64,000 nucleotides of DNA from Aureimonas altamirensis (lineage in GTDB: Bacteria; Pseudomonadota; Alphaproteobacteria; Rhizobiales; Rhizobiaceae): positions 1 to 64,000 of the forward strand of contig NZ_BBWQ01000010.1 of assembly GCF_001463885.1 (NCBI RefSeq), given 5' to 3'. Under the pieces are notes generated by a model. The model had not been told where the DNA came from, made no database searches, and saw only the letters and a program-made list of their open reading frames with translations. Shown here piece by piece: positions 17,493-26,985 of the stretch. Numbering within the stretch: the stretch's first letter is position 1; every line of letters starts with the position of its first letter. The translations under genes and the position numbers were made by a program.

Positions 17493-18926
17493 CTAAAGCA
17501 GCTTTCCGGGGTTCATGATGCCCTTGGGGTCGAACACCTGTTTGATCCCGTGCATCAGGCCCATCTCCAGCCCCGCTTTGGTGCGGGCGAGTTCGGCGCG
17601 CTTGAGCTGGCCGATACCATGCTCGGCCGAGAAGCTGCCGCCGAGGTCTGCGACGATGCCATGGACGATGGTGTTCATCTCGCCCCAGCGGGCCAGGAAG
17701 GCCTCCCGGTCCGCGCCGACGGGCTGCGAGATGTTGTAGTGGATATTGCCGTCGCCCATATGGCCGAACGAGACGATCCGCGCACCCGGCATCGCCGCCT
17801 CGACCGCCGCCCCCGCCTCGGCCAGAAACTGCGGCACCAGGGCCACCGGCACGGAAACGTCGTGCTTGATGGAGCCGCCTTCCGGCTTCTGCGCCCAGCT
17901 CATCTCCTCGCGCATGCGCCAGAAGTCGGCGGCATCCGACAGGGATTGCGCGATGGCCGCGTCTTCCACGGTGCCGTCCTCGAAAGCCGCTTCCAGGATG
18001 TGCTCCATCGTCTCGCGGGCATCCTCGGCGGAACGGCCAGACGATATCTCCATCAGCACGTACCAGGCGTGCGGCCCGGCCAGCGGATCGCGCGCCCCTT
18101 GCGTATGGCGGATGGTGAATTCCATGCCGATGCGCGGCATCAGCTCGAACGCGGTCAACTGCCCGCCTGCGCGGCCTTCCGCCAGCTTCAGAAGGCCCAG
18201 CGCCGCTTCGGGCGACGGCAGGCCGACATAGGCCACCTCACGTCCCGCCGGCCGGGGGAACAACTTCAGCACCGCCGCGGTGATGATGGCAAGCGTACCC
18301 TCCGAGCCGATCAGAAGATCCTTCAGGTCGTAGCCCCGATTATCCTTTTTCAGGCGGCGCAAACCGTGGAAGATCTCGCCGCCCGGCAGCACCGCCTCGA
18401 TCCCGAGGCACAATTCCCGCGCATTGCCATAGGCGAGCACATTGGTGCCGCCGGCATTCGAGGCGAGATTGCCGCCGATCTCGCAAGAGCCCTCCGACCC
18501 CAGCGACAGCGGAAAGAGCAGCCCCGCCTCGGCTGCCGCTTCCTGCGCCCTCTGCAGCACCACGCCGGCTTCCACCACCATGGTGCGCCCGGCCGGGTCC
18601 ACGTCGCGGATGCGGTCCAGCCGCGAGAGCGACAAGACAACCTCCGCCTCGGAACGCGGCGATTGCGCACCGACCAGACCGGTATTGCCGCCCTGGGGCA
18701 CGATGGGCGTTCCGGTTTCCTGCGCCAGCGCCATGATGGCGGAAACCTCATCCACCGTGCCGGGGCGCAGCACCAGCCGCGTGCTGCCGGCAAAGAGATC
18801 GCGCTCTTCCCGGATATAGGGTGCGATCCGGTCGGCTTCCGTCAGCGCATTGGCCGCGCCGACGATGGCGGAGAAGCGTTCGATCAGCGCATCCGGCAGA
18901 GCCTTGGCGGTGATGGGCGTATCCAT
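17493..18926 (-). CDS. FAD-binding oxidoreductase, GlcD / D-2-hydroxyglutarate dehydrogenase family
   Basis: 477 residues. The N-terminal FAD_binding_4 (PCMH) domain has VPQGGNTGLVGAQ and GEIGGNLASN-type motifs (CEIGGNLASNAGGTNVLAYGN). The C-terminal FAD-oxidase domain has FGHMGDGNIHYNIS (His/Asp metal-substrate site) and AEHGIGQLKR. Such enzymes oxidise D-2-hydroxy acids (D-lactate, D-2-hydroxyglutarate, glycolate); which one is not decidable here. A strong AAGGAGGAA site precedes the ATG, 12 bases after the tsaC stop, so the pair is probably co-transcribed. Confidence 0.9.
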   Translation of the reverse strand: MDTPITAKALPDALIERFSAIVGAANALTEADRIAPYIREERDLFAGSTRLVLRPGTVDEVSAIMALAQETGTPIVPQGGNTGLVGAQSPRSEAEVVLSLSRLDRIRDVDPAGRTMVVEAGVVLQRAQEAAAEAGLLFPLSLGSEGSCEIGGNLASNAGGTNVLAYGNARELCLGIEAVLPGGEIFHGLRRLKKDNRGYDLKDLLIGSEGTLAIITAAVLKLFPRPAGREVAYVGLPSPEAALGLLKLAEGRAGGQLTAFELMPRIGMEFTIRHTQGARDPLAGPHAWYVLMEISSGRSAEDARETMEHILEAAFEDGTVEDAAIAQSLSDAADFWRMREEMSWAQKPEGGSIKHDVSVPVALVPQFLAEAGAAVEAAMPGARIVSFGHMGDGNIHYNISQPVGADREAFLARWGEMNTIVHGIVADLGGSFSAEHGIGQLKRAELARTKAGLEMGLMHGIKQVFDPKGIMNPGKLL

Positions 18927-18938
18927 GTCTGTTCCTCC

Positions 18939-19898
18939 TTATCGCGGGGCGGCCGCGCGGCGAAGCCTGTCGTTGATGGCGATGCCAAGTCCGCGCTCCG
19001 GTATCGGAGCCACGGCGATCCGCGTGATGTCCGCACGGTCGAGCGCCGTCAGCGCGGCAAAAAGATTGCCCGCGGCCTCGGCAAGATCGCCGGTCGGGCT
19101 GAGATCGAACACGCTTGCGGCCTCCGCCGCCCCGGCCATGCGGGCGCTGCCGAAGGCGATCAGATGCTCTCCGGGCTCGACATGCGTGGCGTTGAGGCGC
19201 ACCGAACCTTCGGGCGCATAATGCGATTGCATCTGGCCCGGCGCCTCGATGCTCGTGCCCTGCCCCGATACGACCGGCAGGCCGATGGCCTCACTGACCG
19301 CCTCGACCGTCAAACCGCCCGGCCGAAGCAGATACAGCGTGCCGCCTTCGGGTTTGAGGATCGTCGATTCCAGCCCCACCTTGGCCGGACCGGCATCGAG
19401 GATCAGGTCGACGCGGTTGCCGAGGCTGCGCGCGACATGCGCCGCGCTGGTGGGCGAAACCTTGCCCGAGCGGTTGGCGCTGGGCGCCGCAAGCGGGCGT
19501 CCCAGCCTGTCCACGATCTCGGCCATGGGGCCGCGCGGCATGCGCAAGGCCAGCGTCGGCAGCCCGGCGGTCACCAGCGGATGCACGGGCGATCCGTCGG
19601 CCAGCGGCAGCACGAGAGTCAGCGGGCCAGGCCAGAAGCGTTCGGCAAGCGCAAGCGCAAGCGGCTCGAAACGCGCCAGGCGCTGCGCCATGTCCATGCT
19701 CGACACATGCGCGATCAGCGGGTTGAAGGACGGGCGGCCCTTGGCCTCGTAGATGCGGGCAACGGCGCGGCCCGAGGTCGCGTCGGCTGCAAGGCCATAG
19801 ACGGTTTCGGTGGGAAGGCCCACGAGCCCGCCATCCGCAAGGCAGGCAACCGCCTGCGCCATGCTGTCTTCCGAAGTGTCGAGGATGCGGCCTGCCAT
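18939..19898 (-). CDS. tsaC: Threonylcarbamoyl-AMP synthase, Sua5/YrdC/YciO family
   Basis: 319 residues, makes threonylcarbamoyl-AMP from threonine, bicarbonate and ATP for the t6A37 modification of ANN-decoding tRNAs. The YrdC domain occupies about residues 12-200 (LVGLPTETVYGLAADATSG, KGRPSFNPLIAHV, RMPRGP, PSANRSGKVSPTSA). The extra C-terminal Sua5 domain follows (about residues 235-319), so this is the long Sua5 form rather than the 190-residue TsaC form. AGGGG precedes the ATG. Apparently the first gene of a two-gene unit with the FAD oxidase. Confidence 0.94.
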   Translation of the reverse strand: MAGRILDTSEDSMAQAVACLADGGLVGLPTETVYGLAADATSGRAVARIYEAKGRPSFNPLIAHVSSMDMAQRLARFEPLALALAERFWPGPLTLVLPLADGSPVHPLVTAGLPTLALRMPRGPMAEIVDRLGRPLAAPSANRSGKVSPTSAAHVARSLGNRVDLILDAGPAKVGLESTILKPEGGTLYLLRPGGLTVEAVSEAIGLPVVSGQGTSIEAPGQMQSHYAPEGSVRLNATHVEPGEHLIAFGSARMAGAAEAASVFDLSPTGDLAEAAGNLFAALTALDRADITRIAVAPIPERGLGIAINDRLRRAAAPR

Positions 19899-19967
19899 AT
19901 GCCCCTGCCCGTTTTACCGCGTGCATCTATCGCGAAGCGGCAGGCAAAGGAAAGATGCAGCGCGTGT

Positions 19968-21410
19968 TCAGCGCGTCAGGTCGAAGGCTTGCGCCACCCG
20001 GCCGCCGCTTGCGGCAAGGGCCTGAACCGCCACCGCGGCGCCGGTCAGCCGGCCGCCGCGCTCCGTATCGCTGTCGACGAGTGCCGCGACGGCGGAGGCG
20101 TCGTCGGCGATGCCGGCCTTCTTTTCGGGCGCATCCTGCACCTTGCGCATCTGCTCGATGATGAAGGAGCGGGCCTCGGCGGGAATGCGCGGAGCAGCGT
20201 CCCCGGCAGACGACGCGACGGGATGGCGGTACTGCCCGCGCATCGGCACGTCAGCCGTATCGTCGTCGGCCAGCACGGCCCACACCCGTTGCATCTTGGT
20301 GCCGAGCTTCTGGAACGTCTCGGCCATCGCGTCGACCGGGCCGCCATGCCTGTCGCCCGGCATATCCGGGTCGGTCCGGGGCGAACCGGTCAGCGATGAC
20401 AGGATCGGCTGGCGCTCCTGCCCGGCATGTTCGCGGCGGGCAACCGCCGTCAGCAGTGCCAGCGGATCGGGCCGCGCGATGTCGTCCGACGGGCCGAAGG
20501 CGTTGACCACCGGCGACGGGCTTGCCGCCTGCGCCATCAACGTTCCCTCGTCGGCCGGCAGATCGCGGACGAGTTCGGGGAAAGGCCAGGCCTTCTTGAG
20601 TTCGGCAACCGACAGCGGCGAAACGTTGACGTCGATATCCGTCTGCGCGCCCTGCACGCGGTAGGGGCAGGAGCGTTCGGAGCAGTTATGCATGGAGGAA
20701 AACTGCCACAGCGCATAATCCGGCCAGGTATTTTCGGGGAACAGGCCGGTGATGTCGTCGCGGTAGCGCGCATACCAGAGCGGCAGCCGCGACAGCAGCG
20801 GATAGGCTTTCTGGTTCTTGTCGATATAGGCCGCGGTATTGCCGTTCGTATACAGGACGGGGTAGCGGCCGGTGCGCAGCTTGATCTGGTCGGCGAAGAT
20901 TTCCGCGTCGGCCAGCGACATCCATTCAGGCGAGATATCCTCGATATCGAGGGCGATCAGATCGTCCTCTGTCGGCTCGGCGAAATCGAGGAAATGGTCG
21001 GCCTGCTCACGCGGATTGCCCGGCCGGGCCAGATGGTAGGCGCCCCATTTCAGGCCCAGTTGCTTGGCCATGGCACGGCGGGTCTGGTACAGCTCACGCG
21101 TGACGGAGTACTTCCACCAGCGGTTCTTGCACAGCTTTTCGTCGTCGCCCGACAGGCCCCGGCACGACCATGACGGAGGCAGCCCGTCCGACGCCTTGTT
21201 GATGAAACCGGCGATGCGCTCGTCGGAGGTCAGCTCGACCCAGTCGATAGGATTGAATTCATAGGCGTCGATGACGAGGGCGCGATCCTCGTTCTTCCAG
21301 GGCTGGTTCCATGCGGCGGAAGCCGGCGTCGTGGCAATGACCACAAGGCTCGCCGCAATGGCGGCAGTCCAGTGCATTGCGGCCTTGAGCGCCGCAGCCG
21401 GCTTTCGCAT
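19968..21410 (-). CDS. Secreted GH25 (lysozyme-type) protein with long C-terminal extension
   Basis: 480 residues. The signal peptide ends near residue 32 (TTPASA). Residues 40-270 resemble glycoside hydrolase 25: an opening strand ALVIDAYEFNPIDW, the YHLARPGNPREQADHFL segment, the catalytic acidic pair region LIALDIEDISPEW, GRYPVLYTNGNT, and DYALWQFSS before the closing DIDVNVSPLS. From about residue 275 to 480 there is an Ala/Asp-rich, probably disordered or helical tail without recognised domains. Expected role: muramidase acting on peptidoglycan in the periplasm. The first Asp motif is less canonical than in phage lysozymes, so activity should be treated as likely, not certain. Confidence 0.75.
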   Translation of the reverse strand: MRKPAAALKAAMHWTAAIAASLVVIATTPASAAWNQPWKNEDRALVIDAYEFNPIDWVELTSDERIAGFINKASDGLPPSWSCRGLSGDDEKLCKNRWWKYSVTRELYQTRRAMAKQLGLKWGAYHLARPGNPREQADHFLDFAEPTEDDLIALDIEDISPEWMSLADAEIFADQIKLRTGRYPVLYTNGNTAAYIDKNQKAYPLLSRLPLWYARYRDDITGLFPENTWPDYALWQFSSMHNCSERSCPYRVQGAQTDIDVNVSPLSVAELKKAWPFPELVRDLPADEGTLMAQAASPSPVVNAFGPSDDIARPDPLALLTAVARREHAGQERQPILSSLTGSPRTDPDMPGDRHGGPVDAMAETFQKLGTKMQRVWAVLADDDTADVPMRGQYRHPVASSAGDAAPRIPAEARSFIIEQMRKVQDAPEKKAGIADDASAVAALVDSDTERGGRLTGAAVAVQALAASGGRVAQAFDLTR

Positions 21411-21614
21411 TCGGTATGCCCCCTCAATCGTCGCGATGGCGCGCAGCCAGGCGACCGCATCGATATCCGCACTTTGCTTTTCGCGGCGCTTTCTGCCGCT
21501 ATTTCAAGCCCTTGTGCCAGTGCAATCAGGCAAGTTGGCGGCAGGATACGGGCACAAACGTATTTTTTTCCTTAATGAATCATTGCGAAGGACGGCTGCA
21601 TTGTAACGGATGCG

Positions 21615-23744
21615 TCATCCGGCAATGCGCGAAAAGTCGGCAACGCGGGTAGTGGCCTGCCGAATGCGTGCCAGAAGCGCCAGGCGATTGGCGCGTATGG
21701 CGGCGTCATCGGCATTCACCAGCACCGTTTCGAAGAAGGCGTCGGCCGGGGCACGAAGCGTGGCCAATGCCGCCGCCGCCGCGCCATAATCCTCGGCGCC
21801 GAGCGCGTCGGAGAACGCCCGCTCCGCATCGACGATGGCCGTCAGCAGCGCCTGTTCCTCTGCCTGCTCGAAACGGGCGGGGTCGACCGCATCGGCAACC
21901 GCAGTTCCCTTCTTTTCCTCAGCCGCGAGGATATTGGCGGCGCGGCGATAGGCCGCCAAAAGGTTGCGGCCGTCTTCCGTCTCCAGAAGCTGTCCAAGCG
22001 CCGCGACACGCGCGGCGATATCCACGACATCGTCGGTGCGCGCGCCTTCGCCCCCGCCCGACAGCACGGCGTCGACGAGGTCGTGCCGCGCTCCGCTGTC
22101 GCGCAACTGCACCTTGAGCCTGTCGTGGAAAAAGGAGATCAGGTCGCCCGCCGGCACGAACTGGCCAAGCGGCAAGCGGATCGCATTGTCAATCAGGATG
22201 CGGATCACGCCCAGCGCCGCCCGGCGCAGCGCATACGGGTCTTTCGATCCGGTCGGCTTTTCGTCGATGGACCAGAAGCCGGCCAGCGTATCCAGCTTGT
22301 CGGCCAGCGCGACGGCTATGGCCACCGCATCCACCGGAACCCGGTCGGTCGGGCCAAGCGGCTTGTAATGATCTTCCAGCGCGGCCTGTACCGCGGCGCT
22401 CTCGCCCTGCAGGCCGGCATATTTGCGGCCCATCAGGCCCTGCAATTCGGGAAACTCGCCGACGGCTTCCGTCGTCAGGTCGGCCTTGGCCAGGATGGCG
22501 GCGCGGCGCGCCTCTGCCGGGTCGGCGCCGACGATCGGCGCCAGCACTTGTGCCAGATCGGCAATGCGGCGTACGCGCTGGCCCTGGGTGCCGAGCTTTG
22601 CATGAAAGGTAACGCCGAGCGCCTCCAGCTTGGCCATGCGCTGGTCCAGCGGACGGGTTATATCCAGCCCGAAAGCGGCGGCGATATCGCCATAGGCCGC
22701 AACGTCGGGCAGGTCGCCCTGGTCGGTCCGCCAGAAGTAGAGGGCGTCGGACAGACGCGCGCGCACCACCTTGCCGTTGCCGCGCATGATCTCGCGCCCA
22801 CCGTCGGCGGCCTCTATATTGGCCACCAGCAGAAAGCGGTTCGCCAGCCCATCCTGCCCGCGGCGGCGGGTGACGAAGCATTTCTGGTTGGTCCGGATGG
22901 TGAGCTGGATCATCTCGGCCGGAATGGCGAGGAAGGCTTCCTCGAATTCGCCCATCAGCACGACGGGCCATTCCACCAGGCCGCTGACTTCTTCCAGCAG
23001 CCCGTCGTCCGCCACGACCTCGAGCCCTTGCGCGAAGGCGAGTGTCTCGGCGTCGGTCCGGATGATGTCCTTCCGCCGTTCGGCATCCAGCACCACATGC
23101 GCCTTCTCGAGCTTGTGGGCATAATCTTCAAAACGACGCACGGTGAAGGGCTCCGGCGCATGGAAGCGATGGCCCACCGTCTGGTTGCCGGAGCGGATGC
23201 CCGATACCTCGAAGGGCACCACCACCGTCTCGCCCTGCTCGGGTCCGAACAGGCAGATGATGGATTGCAGCGGCCGCACCCAGCGCAGGCTGCCTGCCTC
23301 CCGCGAGGCCGGGCCCCAGCGCATGGATTTCGGCCAGGGAAAATCGCGGATGATGCCGGGCATCATTTCGGCCACGATGTCCTCGGCGGGGCGGCCCGGC
23401 TTCTGGATCACGGCGACGTAGAATTCGCCCTTGCGGCCATCGGAGCGCACCTCGGCCTCGTCGATGGACGACAGGCCCGCCCCGCGCAGGAAGCCCTCGA
23501 TCGCCTTTTCCGGCGCGTCGGTGCGCGGCCCCTTGCGCTCTTCGCGCACATCGCGCGAGCGGGCGTCGACCCCCCTGATGTCCAGCGTCAGGCGGCGCGG
23601 GGTCCAGTATTCGCGCGCGCCCTCATAGGTCAGCCCGGCGGCCACGAGTGCATCCGTGACGAGCTTCTTCAAATCGCCCGCCGCCTTGCGCTGCATGCGG
23701 GCGGGGATCTCCTCCGAACGGAGTTCTAGAAGCAGGTCTGGCAT
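21615..23744 (-). CDS. glyS: Glycyl-tRNA synthetase beta subunit
   Basis: 709 residues starting [20 protein letters not shown], the conserved GlyS N-terminus. The ATG at 23744 is used; a GTG two codons upstream would be equally open. The middle shows [24 protein letters not shown] and [13 protein letters not shown], typical of the family. The C-terminal anticodon-binding-like DALR region ends the protein. With GlyQ it forms the bacterial alpha2beta2 glycyl-tRNA synthetase. The two subunit genes are separated here by a zinc-protease gene on the same strand, an order I recall as common in Hyphomicrobiales. Confidence 0.97.
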   Translation of the reverse strand: MPDLLLELRSEEIPARMQRKAAGDLKKLVTDALVAAGLTYEGAREYWTPRRLTLDIRGVDARSRDVREERKGPRTDAPEKAIEGFLRGAGLSSIDEAEVRSDGRKGEFYVAVIQKPGRPAEDIVAEMMPGIIRDFPWPKSMRWGPASREAGSLRWVRPLQSIICLFGPEQGETVVVPFEVSGIRSGNQTVGHRFHAPEPFTVRRFEDYAHKLEKAHVVLDAERRKDIIRTDAETLAFAQGLEVVADDGLLEEVSGLVEWPVVLMGEFEEAFLAIPAEMIQLTIRTNQKCFVTRRRGQDGLANRFLLVANIEAADGGREIMRGNGKVVRARLSDALYFWRTDQGDLPDVAAYGDIAAAFGLDITRPLDQRMAKLEALGVTFHAKLGTQGQRVRRIADLAQVLAPIVGADPAEARRAAILAKADLTTEAVGEFPELQGLMGRKYAGLQGESAAVQAALEDHYKPLGPTDRVPVDAVAIAVALADKLDTLAGFWSIDEKPTGSKDPYALRRAALGVIRILIDNAIRLPLGQFVPAGDLISFFHDRLKVQLRDSGARHDLVDAVLSGGGEGARTDDVVDIAARVAALGQLLETEDGRNLLAAYRRAANILAAEEKKGTAVADAVDPARFEQAEEQALLTAIVDAERAFSDALGAEDYGAAAAALATLRAPADAFFETVLVNADDAAIRANRLALLARIRQATTRVADFSRIAG

Positions 23745-23810
23745 GGTCACGTTCCGGCGTTGGGACTTCCCCCGGCTCCTTCCGACACCATGCCCGGCCT
23801 GTCAAGGCCG

Positions 23811-24695
23811 CTACAGCCGTCCCTCGAAGGTATCGCACGCGGCCATGTCGCCACTTTCGTAGCCACGCTTGAACCATTGCTGCCGCTGTGCCGACGTGCC
23901 GTGGGTGAAGCTGTCCGGCACGACAGTGCCCTGGCTGCGGCGCTGCAGCGTATCGTCGCCGATCTGCGAGGCGGCGTTGAGCGCCTCGTCGATGTCTCCC
24001 GGCTCCAGGAAGCCCGCCTGATAGGTATCGTGCGCCCAGATGCCGGCGTAGCAATCGGCCTGCAGCTCAACCAGCACCGAAACCGCATTGGCGTCGGCTT
24101 GCGACATCTGCCGGCGCATCTGCGTGGTGCGCGGCAGGATGCCGGTCACGTTCTGCACGTGATGGCCGACTTCGTGTGCGATCACGTAGGCCTGCGCAAA
24201 ATCGCCCGGAGAGTTGAGCTGCCCGGCAAGCTGCCGGAAGAAGGACAGGTCGATGTACACCTTCTGGTCGGCCGGGCAGTAGAAGGGCCCCGTCGCCGCC
24301 CCGGCCTGGCCGCAGGCCGAGGATACGCTGCCGGAAAACATGACAAGCGTCGGTTCCGGATAGGTTTCACCCGCATCGGAGAAGCGACGGTTCCAGACGT
24401 CTTCCGTATCGGCCAGCACCGTGGCGACGAAATCATCCGTCTCGTCTGCGGTGCCCTGCGGTCCGGGGCCGCGCGCCACCTGGCTCTGGCCGCCTCCGCC
24501 GCCCTGGTCCATGCCCAGCAGCGCAAGCGGGTTGATGCCGAAGCCCAACCACAGGATAGCCATGATGATAAGGAGGCCAATTCCGCCACCGCCGCCGGCA
24601 CGTACCGGAATGCGCATGCCGCCGCCGCCGAAGCCGCCGCCCGACCCGCGCTGGTCCGACACATTGGTGCTTTGCCTGCGACCCTTCCACTGCAT
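23811..24695 (-). CDS. ypfJ: YpfJ-type neutral zinc metallopeptidase
   Basis: 294 residues. The N-terminus is Arg/Gly-rich (WKGRRQSTNVSDQRG, GGGFGGGGMR), followed by one membrane helix (about residues 37-55, IGLLIIMAILWLGFG) and a Gly/Gln-rich linker. The globular domain carries the zinc-protease motif AHEVGHHVQN with a downstream acidic ligand region (ELQADCYAGIWAH), as in the KPN_02809/YpfJ family. It is probably anchored in the inner membrane with the domain outside. Lies between glyS and glyQ on the same strand; a functional link to the synthetase is not implied. Physiological substrate unknown. Confidence 0.9.
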   Translation of the reverse strand: MQWKGRRQSTNVSDQRGSGGGFGGGGMRIPVRAGGGGGIGLLIIMAILWLGFGINPLALLGMDQGGGGGQSQVARGPGPQGTADETDDFVATVLADTEDVWNRRFSDAGETYPEPTLVMFSGSVSSACGQAGAATGPFYCPADQKVYIDLSFFRQLAGQLNSPGDFAQAYVIAHEVGHHVQNVTGILPRTTQMRRQMSQADANAVSVLVELQADCYAGIWAHDTYQAGFLEPGDIDEALNAASQIGDDTLQRRSQGTVVPDSFTHGTSAQRQQWFKRGYESGDMAACDTFEGRL

Positions 24696-24770
24696 GGGAA
24701 CCCTCCACTGCTACATGCACGGAAGGATAGGGCAGATCACCGAATAATCACCAGTTGTTTATTCGGCTTG

Positions 24771-25712
24771 TCAGGCGGCCCTGACCGCACCGCCGGCATC
24801 GGTCAGAAGGAAGGCTTCGCCGCAAGCCTTGGCCAGCGTGCGGACGCGCAGGATGTAGCTCTGCCGTTCGGTGACCGAAATGACGCCGCGCGCATCCAGA
24901 AGGTTGAAGACATGGCTGGCCTTGATCGCCTGGTCGTAGGCCGGCAGCACGCAGCGGTGCAGCATGCCGGGCGCATCGGGGGCGCCGGCCGCCAGCAGCG
25001 CGGCGCATTCGGCCTCGGCATCCTCGAAATGCTTCAACAGCATCGCGGTGTTGGCAAACTCGAAATTGTAGCGGGAGTATTCCTGCTCGGCCTGCAGGAA
25101 GACGTCGCCATAGGTTACCTTTTCCGCGCCCTCGCGGCCGTTGAAGTTCAGGTCGTAGACATTGTCCACGTTCTGCACATACATCGCCAGGCGCTCCAGA
25201 CCATAGGTAAGCTCGCCGGCTACCGGCGCGCATTCGATGCCGCAGACCTGCTGGAAATAGGTGAACTGCGATACTTCCATGCCGTCGCACCAGCATTCCC
25301 AGCCAAGGCCCCAGGCGCCCAGCGTCGGGCTTTCCCAGTCGTCCTCCACGAAGCGGATATCGTGCGTCAGCGGGTCGAGGCCGATTGCCCTGAGCGACCC
25401 GAGATACAGCTCCTGCAGGTTGGACGGGTTCGGCTTCAGCAGCACCTGATACTGGTAATAATGCTGGAGGCGATTGGGGTTTTCGCCGTAGCGCCCGTCC
25501 TTGGGGCGGCGCGACGGCTGGACATAGGCGGCGTTCCAGCTTTTCGGCCCCAGCGCCCGCAGGGTCGTTGCCGGGTGGAAGGTGCCGGCGCCGACTTCCA
25601 TGTCATAGGGCTGCAGCACGACGCAGCCGTAATCGGCCCAATAGCGATGAAGCGCAAGGATCAGGCCCTGAAAGGACCGCTCGGGGCGCATATGCGGGGC
25701 AAGTTCGGACAT
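24771..25712 (-). CDS. glyQ: Glycyl-tRNA synthetase alpha subunit
   Basis: 313 residues from the ATG at 25712 ([25 protein letters not shown]). The open frame continues upstream but homologues begin here. The class II catalytic core is visible: [54 protein letters not shown] and the motif 3-like [15 protein letters not shown]. Only GAGAG is seen as a ribosome-binding site. Catalyses glycine activation and, with GlyS, charging of tRNA-Gly, for example the CCC isoacceptor encoded at 45114. Confidence 0.97.
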   Translation of the reverse strand: MSELAPHMRPERSFQGLILALHRYWADYGCVVLQPYDMEVGAGTFHPATTLRALGPKSWNAAYVQPSRRPKDGRYGENPNRLQHYYQYQVLLKPNPSNLQELYLGSLRAIGLDPLTHDIRFVEDDWESPTLGAWGLGWECWCDGMEVSQFTYFQQVCGIECAPVAGELTYGLERLAMYVQNVDNVYDLNFNGREGAEKVTYGDVFLQAEQEYSRYNFEFANTAMLLKHFEDAEAECAALLAAGAPDAPGMLHRCVLPAYDQAIKASHVFNLLDARGVISVTERQSYILRVRTLAKACGEAFLLTDAGGAVRAA

Positions 25713-25791
25713 GGTGCTACAGGCTCTCGGACACGACCGGCGGGCAGGCCCCGCCACGGCAGCGTCAGTTGCCATGGGCAAGCGTGCCCGG

Positions 25792-25986
25792 TCAATCCCG
25801 CTCCAGGCGGTAGACGCCGTCGTCGCCGCGCACCAGCGTGCCCTGGGCCTTGTTGCGCGCCTCCATCTCGGCGCGGCGATTGCGCGCGCTGACGCGCGTC
25901 GCCTCTTTCTTCATCTGCTGCACGCCCAGATAGGCGGCTGCGCCGAGAAGACCGAGTAGTATGAGCGGCGGCATAAGGCTTTCCAT
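25792..25986 (-). CDS. Small single-helix membrane protein between glyQ and the S49 peptidase gene
   Basis: 64 residues from the ATG at 25986; a second ATG at 25974 has GGAAAG before it and would give 60 residues. One hydrophobic segment ([19 protein letters not shown]) is followed by a charged helix ([22 protein letters not shown]) and a short tail ending [15 protein letters not shown] recall similar short proteins between glyQ and the peptidase gene in related genomes, which supports a real gene. Function unknown. Confidence 0.7.
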   Translation of the reverse strand: MESLMPPLILLGLLGAAAYLGVQQMKKEATRVSARNRRAEMEARNKAQGTLVRGDDGVYRLERD

Positions 25987-26061
25987 ATCCGTGAAGGGCC
26001 CTTTCGCGAGGTATCTTGCGCGCAACCGGAGCGAAAGCAAGGCAACGCAGCGAATTACCCT

Positions 26062-26913
26062 TTAAAGGCCATAACGCGCCCACAAGGCGCGCTCCTCTGC
26101 CACGCCGGCAAGCCGCTCGGCCGCCGCGCCGGCAGCGTCCGCACCAAAGCCGATACGCCCGCCCAGAAGGCCGCGCCTGGGCCGGATACGCTCCAGCTCG
26201 ACTTCGGGGCCGAAGCGTTCCGCCAGAACCTCGTGCAGGGTGCCGAGCCTGTCGACAAGGCCAAGCTCCATCCCCCGCCGGGCCGACCAGAACTGGCCGG
26301 AGAACAGGTCCGGCTCGTCTTCCTTGAGGCGGCCGGCGCGCCGCTCCCGGACGAGTTCGATGAACGTCTCGTGCACGTCGAGCTGCAGCGACTTCAGATG
26401 CTCCACGTCTTCCGGCTTTTCCGGCGAAAACGGGTCCAGCGTCGCCTTGTTGCGCCCGGCCGTATACAGGCGCCGCTCCACGCCGATGCGCCGGATCAGG
26501 TCGACGAAGCCGAAGCCGCCCGACACGACGCCGATCGAGCCCACGATACTGGACGGATCGGCAATGATCTCGTCGCCGGCGCAGGCGATCATGTAACCGC
26601 CGGAGGCGGCCACATCCTCGCAGAACACCAGAACCTTGCGATCGTGCTTCTCGGCCAGTTCGCGGATGCGGCGGAAGATCAGCCGCGACTGCACGGGCGA
26701 ACCGCCGGGCGAATTGACCTCGATGGCTACGACCGGCGCATCCTTGATCTCGAATGCCTTGTCCAGCAGCGGCTCGACGGTGGCCATCGACAGGGCCTTG
26801 CGCCCGATGCCGCCGCTTTCGGCGGCGATCATGCCCGTCAGCCGGACCACCGGCACGACGGTGCGCTGTTTGCGGAAACGCTTGGGAAGAAAACGCTGCA
26901 AGGCCTTGGCCAC
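26062..26913 (-). CDS. S49 family serine peptidase (SppA/SohB-like)
   Basis: 283 residues. The peptidase_S49 core shows VVAIEVNSPGGSPVQSRLIF (oxyanion region), CEDVAASGGYMIACAGDEIIADPSSIVGSIGV (nucleophile Ser in ASGGY) and GLVDRLGTLHEVL. The N-terminus has basic residues but no clear membrane helix, so it may be a cytoplasmic or peripherally bound short form. It probably degrades signal peptides or membrane-protein fragments. On the same strand and just upstream of the small membrane protein and glyQ. Confidence 0.9.
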   Translation of the reverse strand: MAKALQRFLPKRFRKQRTVVPVVRLTGMIAAESGGIGRKALSMATVEPLLDKAFEIKDAPVVAIEVNSPGGSPVQSRLIFRRIRELAEKHDRKVLVFCEDVAASGGYMIACAGDEIIADPSSIVGSIGVVSGGFGFVDLIRRIGVERRLYTAGRNKATLDPFSPEKPEDVEHLKSLQLDVHETFIELVRERRAGRLKEDEPDLFSGQFWSARRGMELGLVDRLGTLHEVLAERFGPEVELERIRPRRGLLGGRIGFGADAAGAAAERLAGVAEERALWARYGL

Positions 26914-26985
26914 CCGGAATCACTCTTCTCGTCTGACTCGTATCGCGCACACAGATAGGCACCGGACACCCGATCCGCCAAGGGT

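Noticed and set aside
17550-20399. A plus-strand open frame of over 900 codons opposite the FAD oxidase, tsaC and GH25 genes
   Set aside because: It is a shadow of third-position GC bias; the His/Arg/Gly-rich translation matches no family.
23745-23810. TTGACA on the minus strand with a small hairpin before glyS
   Set aside because: No acceptable -10 at 16-18 bases, so it was not listed as a promoter.
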